Source: an uncultured Bacilli bacterium (GTDB lineage: Bacteria > Bacillota_I > Bacilli_A > RF39 > UBA660). From it: 7,126 nt of DNA. Each line of letters starts with the position of its first letter. The stretch's first letter is position 1. Location: NCBI GenBank assembly GCA_947631135.1, contig CANRKE010000061.1:1-7126 (forward strand), written 5' to 3'. Both the position numbers and the translations under genes were made by a program. The notes below the pieces were generated by a model. That model was not told the DNA's origin, did no database searches, and was given only the letters and a program-made list of their open reading frames with translations. Shown piece after piece: positions 5,894 through 7,126 of this stretch.

Positions 5894-6946
5894 ATGTTTG
5901 TACCATGTGTTCCACACACTACTGTGGTGAATAAAACTATTGTATATAGTGATGGAATCTTACCACTTAAGAATGTTGATAAGAATTTAAAAATTACATG
6001 TATTTCAAATGTTAATGAATTTTCTTTAATAAATTGTATAGAAAAGATTTTCGAATCAAATCCTGATGTTGTATTCAATACTATTCAATATTCAAAGAGT
6101 GATAAAAAAGTTTATTTTTATACTAATATAGAAATATCTAAAAAAGCTTGGGAGGATAGTAAAGTTAGTATATATAAACCTTTAACTTCGAAATCCGAAA
6201 TATTAGAAGAAATCGAAAAAATTTTGCTTACTGAAAAAAACAAAGACGAAAATTGTATTTCATTATATGACATATCTAATTTAATCAAAAATACAGCTTG
6301 TAATTATGATAAAATTATTGATCGTTATGAAAAACGTTGTGAATTTATGCTAAAATCTAAAATTTCAGGGTTAGCTATGTTGAAGATTGATTATTTTAAT
6401 TATCATAAGAAGGAATTAAGAATAAGAGTTAATTTTAGTGATGATTATGATAAAATTACTTTTTGTAAAAGTAATGGGGATTTATATATATCCAAATCTG
6501 AGTCACATTTTGATAAAGCTGTTTTTGCTGTTTTAAGTGCCGAATTATCAAAACTTTTTGATGAGTTAATGAGTTTTTCTTCTTATAATGAGGAAACGAA
6601 ATATGGCTTAAAAGCGGTTAATTCTAATTTCCTTGTTAATATATATTTCTTTGGAGTAGATATTTTTGTTAAATCACCAACTAATTCATTTATGATGGAT
6701 TTTATGTTATCTTCATATAAATATAGTAATAATTATAGATATGATTGTAATTCAAGTATTGTAATAAGTGCTATTAAAGGTAAAGAAAATGAGATTTTTA
6801 AGAGAATTTTCGTAAAAATTAGTGATTGTCCTAAGTGGAGTCAACCTAGTTTATATGAAATTAGGCAAAGTCAATTAATTGAAGAACAGAAGAAACAAAA
6901 AAAATTAAAATTAAAAAGAAAATTATTCCCATTTTTAAAGAAATAA
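5894..6946 (+). CDS. Unrecognised protein, 350 aa, with a basic tail
   Basis: I do not recognise a family. The protein appears soluble, with no signal peptide or membrane helix. It mixes beta-type segments (KVYFYTNIEI about 72-81; KELRIRVNFS about 173-182; NFLVNIYFFGVDIFV about 245-259) with helical ones (SEILEEIEKILL 101-112; HFDKAVFAVLSAELSKLFDEL 205-225). It ends in a strongly basic lysine-rich tail (333-350) that could bind nucleic acid or membrane. Nine cysteines are scattered without a paired metal-binding motif. AAGGAGGG (5879-5886) lies 7 bases before the ATG and the promoter is strong, so this is very likely a real, well-expressed gene. It uses AAG for lysine at least ten times, plus CGT arginine codons, whereas the other genes use almost only AAA and AGA. 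It forms its own transcription unit. Confidence 0.85.
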   Translation: MFVPCVPHTTVVNKTIVYSDGILPLKNVDKNLKITCISNVNEFSLINCIEKIFESNPDVVFNTIQYSKSDKKVYFYTNIEISKKAWEDSKVSIYKPLTSKSEILEEIEKILLTEKNKDENCISLYDISNLIKNTACNYDKIIDRYEKRCEFMLKSKISGLAMLKIDYFNYHKKELRIRVNFSDDYDKITFCKSNGDLYISKSESHFDKAVFAVLSAELSKLFDELMSFSSYNEETKYGLKAVNSNFLVNIYFFGVDIFVKSPTNSFMMDFMLSSYKYSNNYRYDCNSSIVISAIKGKENEIFKRIFVKISDCPKWSQPSLYEIRQSQLIEEQKKQKKLKLKRKLFPFLKK

Positions 6947-7050
6947 AGCAAATTATAAATGAAAACATCTTTGATTGATTTGAAAAATAAACAATAATAT
7001 TTTAAATATGTAAATGGTAAAATAGAATTGGACAAAAATGGCAATCTAGA

Positions 7051-7079
7051 AATTGGACAGTTTTGTACCAATTCTTTTT
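7051..7079 (+). terminator. Probable terminator with a duplicated 5' arm
   Basis: AATTGG (7051-7056) pairs with CCAATT (7068-7073), and ACA (7057-7059) pairs with TGT (7064-7066) across one bulged A. After one C come five T residues (7075-7079). The same 9-base arm AATTGGACA occurs earlier at 7026-7034 and could pair with the same 3' arm, even slightly further (AGAATTGG with CCAATTCT). It lies about 100 bases after the unknown 350-aa gene, which it probably terminates. Confidence 0.5.
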
Positions 7080-7086
7080 CATTAAT

Positions 7087-7095
7087 TGATATAAT
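7087..7095 (+). promoter_or_regulatory. Extended -10 promoter of the next gene
   Basis: TGATATAAT (7087-7095) is a perfect extended -10. No good -35 is seen at 17 bases. The next gene's ribosome site AAGGAGT (7120-7126) is at the very edge of the window, at fitting distance downstream, so the start codon lies just outside. Confidence 0.6.
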
Positions 7096-7119
7096 AAAAC
7101 TGTCTTTTCTAAGATAGTG

Positions 7120-7126
7120 AAGGAGT
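7120..7126 (+). promoter_or_regulatory. Ribosome binding site of a gene beyond the window
   Basis: AAGGAGT at the last bases matches the anti-Shine-Dalgarno sequence and follows a promoter by about 25 bases. The start codon should occur within roughly 5-10 bases past the window end. Confidence 0.6.

Noticed and set aside
5851..6078. Minus-strand open frame at the start of the 350-aa gene
   Set aside because: It overlaps the strong promoter and 5' end of a better-supported gene and has low-complexity content.
6871..7071. Minus-strand open frame at the end of the window
   Set aside because: It is mostly the antisense of the lysine-rich tail, giving a Phe/Asn-rich product without domain features.

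Overview
The window looks like chromosomal DNA from a low-GC Firmicute (Bacilli, Clostridia or a relative of the gut Mollicutes/RF39 group). The evidence is the extreme AT content, purine-rich Shine-Dalgarno sites before most genes, TRTGn-TATAAT-type extended -10 promoters, hairpin-plus-U-tract terminators and a SpoIID-related protein. Tryptophan is read from TGG and genes end in TAA or TAG, so nothing suggests the Mycoplasma code. No transposase, integrase, phage or CRISPR feature was seen.

Layout. Positions 1-183 hold a tRNA-Lys(CTT) on the minus strand, with a promoter further left that reads out of the window. A back-to-back promoter pair (204-269) separates the tRNA from the first plus-strand operon. 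That operon (296-1588) encodes a bacterial PH-domain protein, a six-helix DUF308/HdeD-like membrane protein and an ASCH-domain gene broken by one in-frame TAA. It ends at a hairpin terminator (1633-1659).

The second operon (1704-4322) is the most interesting part: a protein made of five LysM repeats, a small beta-sandwich protein resembling carboxypeptidase regulatory domains, and a SpoIID/LytB-like domain fused to three peptidoglycan-binding domains. The genes are tightly packed, the last two overlap, and all lie between terminators. All three proteins concern or may concern the cell wall, yet none has a recognisable signal peptide. That suggests either a mother-cell or spore-envelope role or a non-classical release route. 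I recall similar trios in Clostridia but know of no established function.

Next come a ZIP-family metal transporter resembling ZupT (4432-5163) and a small lipoprotein (5212-5766) with its own terminator. An unrecognised 350-residue cytoplasmic protein (5894-6946) follows. It has a strong promoter wrapped in an inverted repeat, and its codon use differs from its neighbours. The last 180 bases contain overlapping hairpin arms, a probable terminator, an extended -10 promoter, and the ribosome binding site of a gene that starts just beyond the window.
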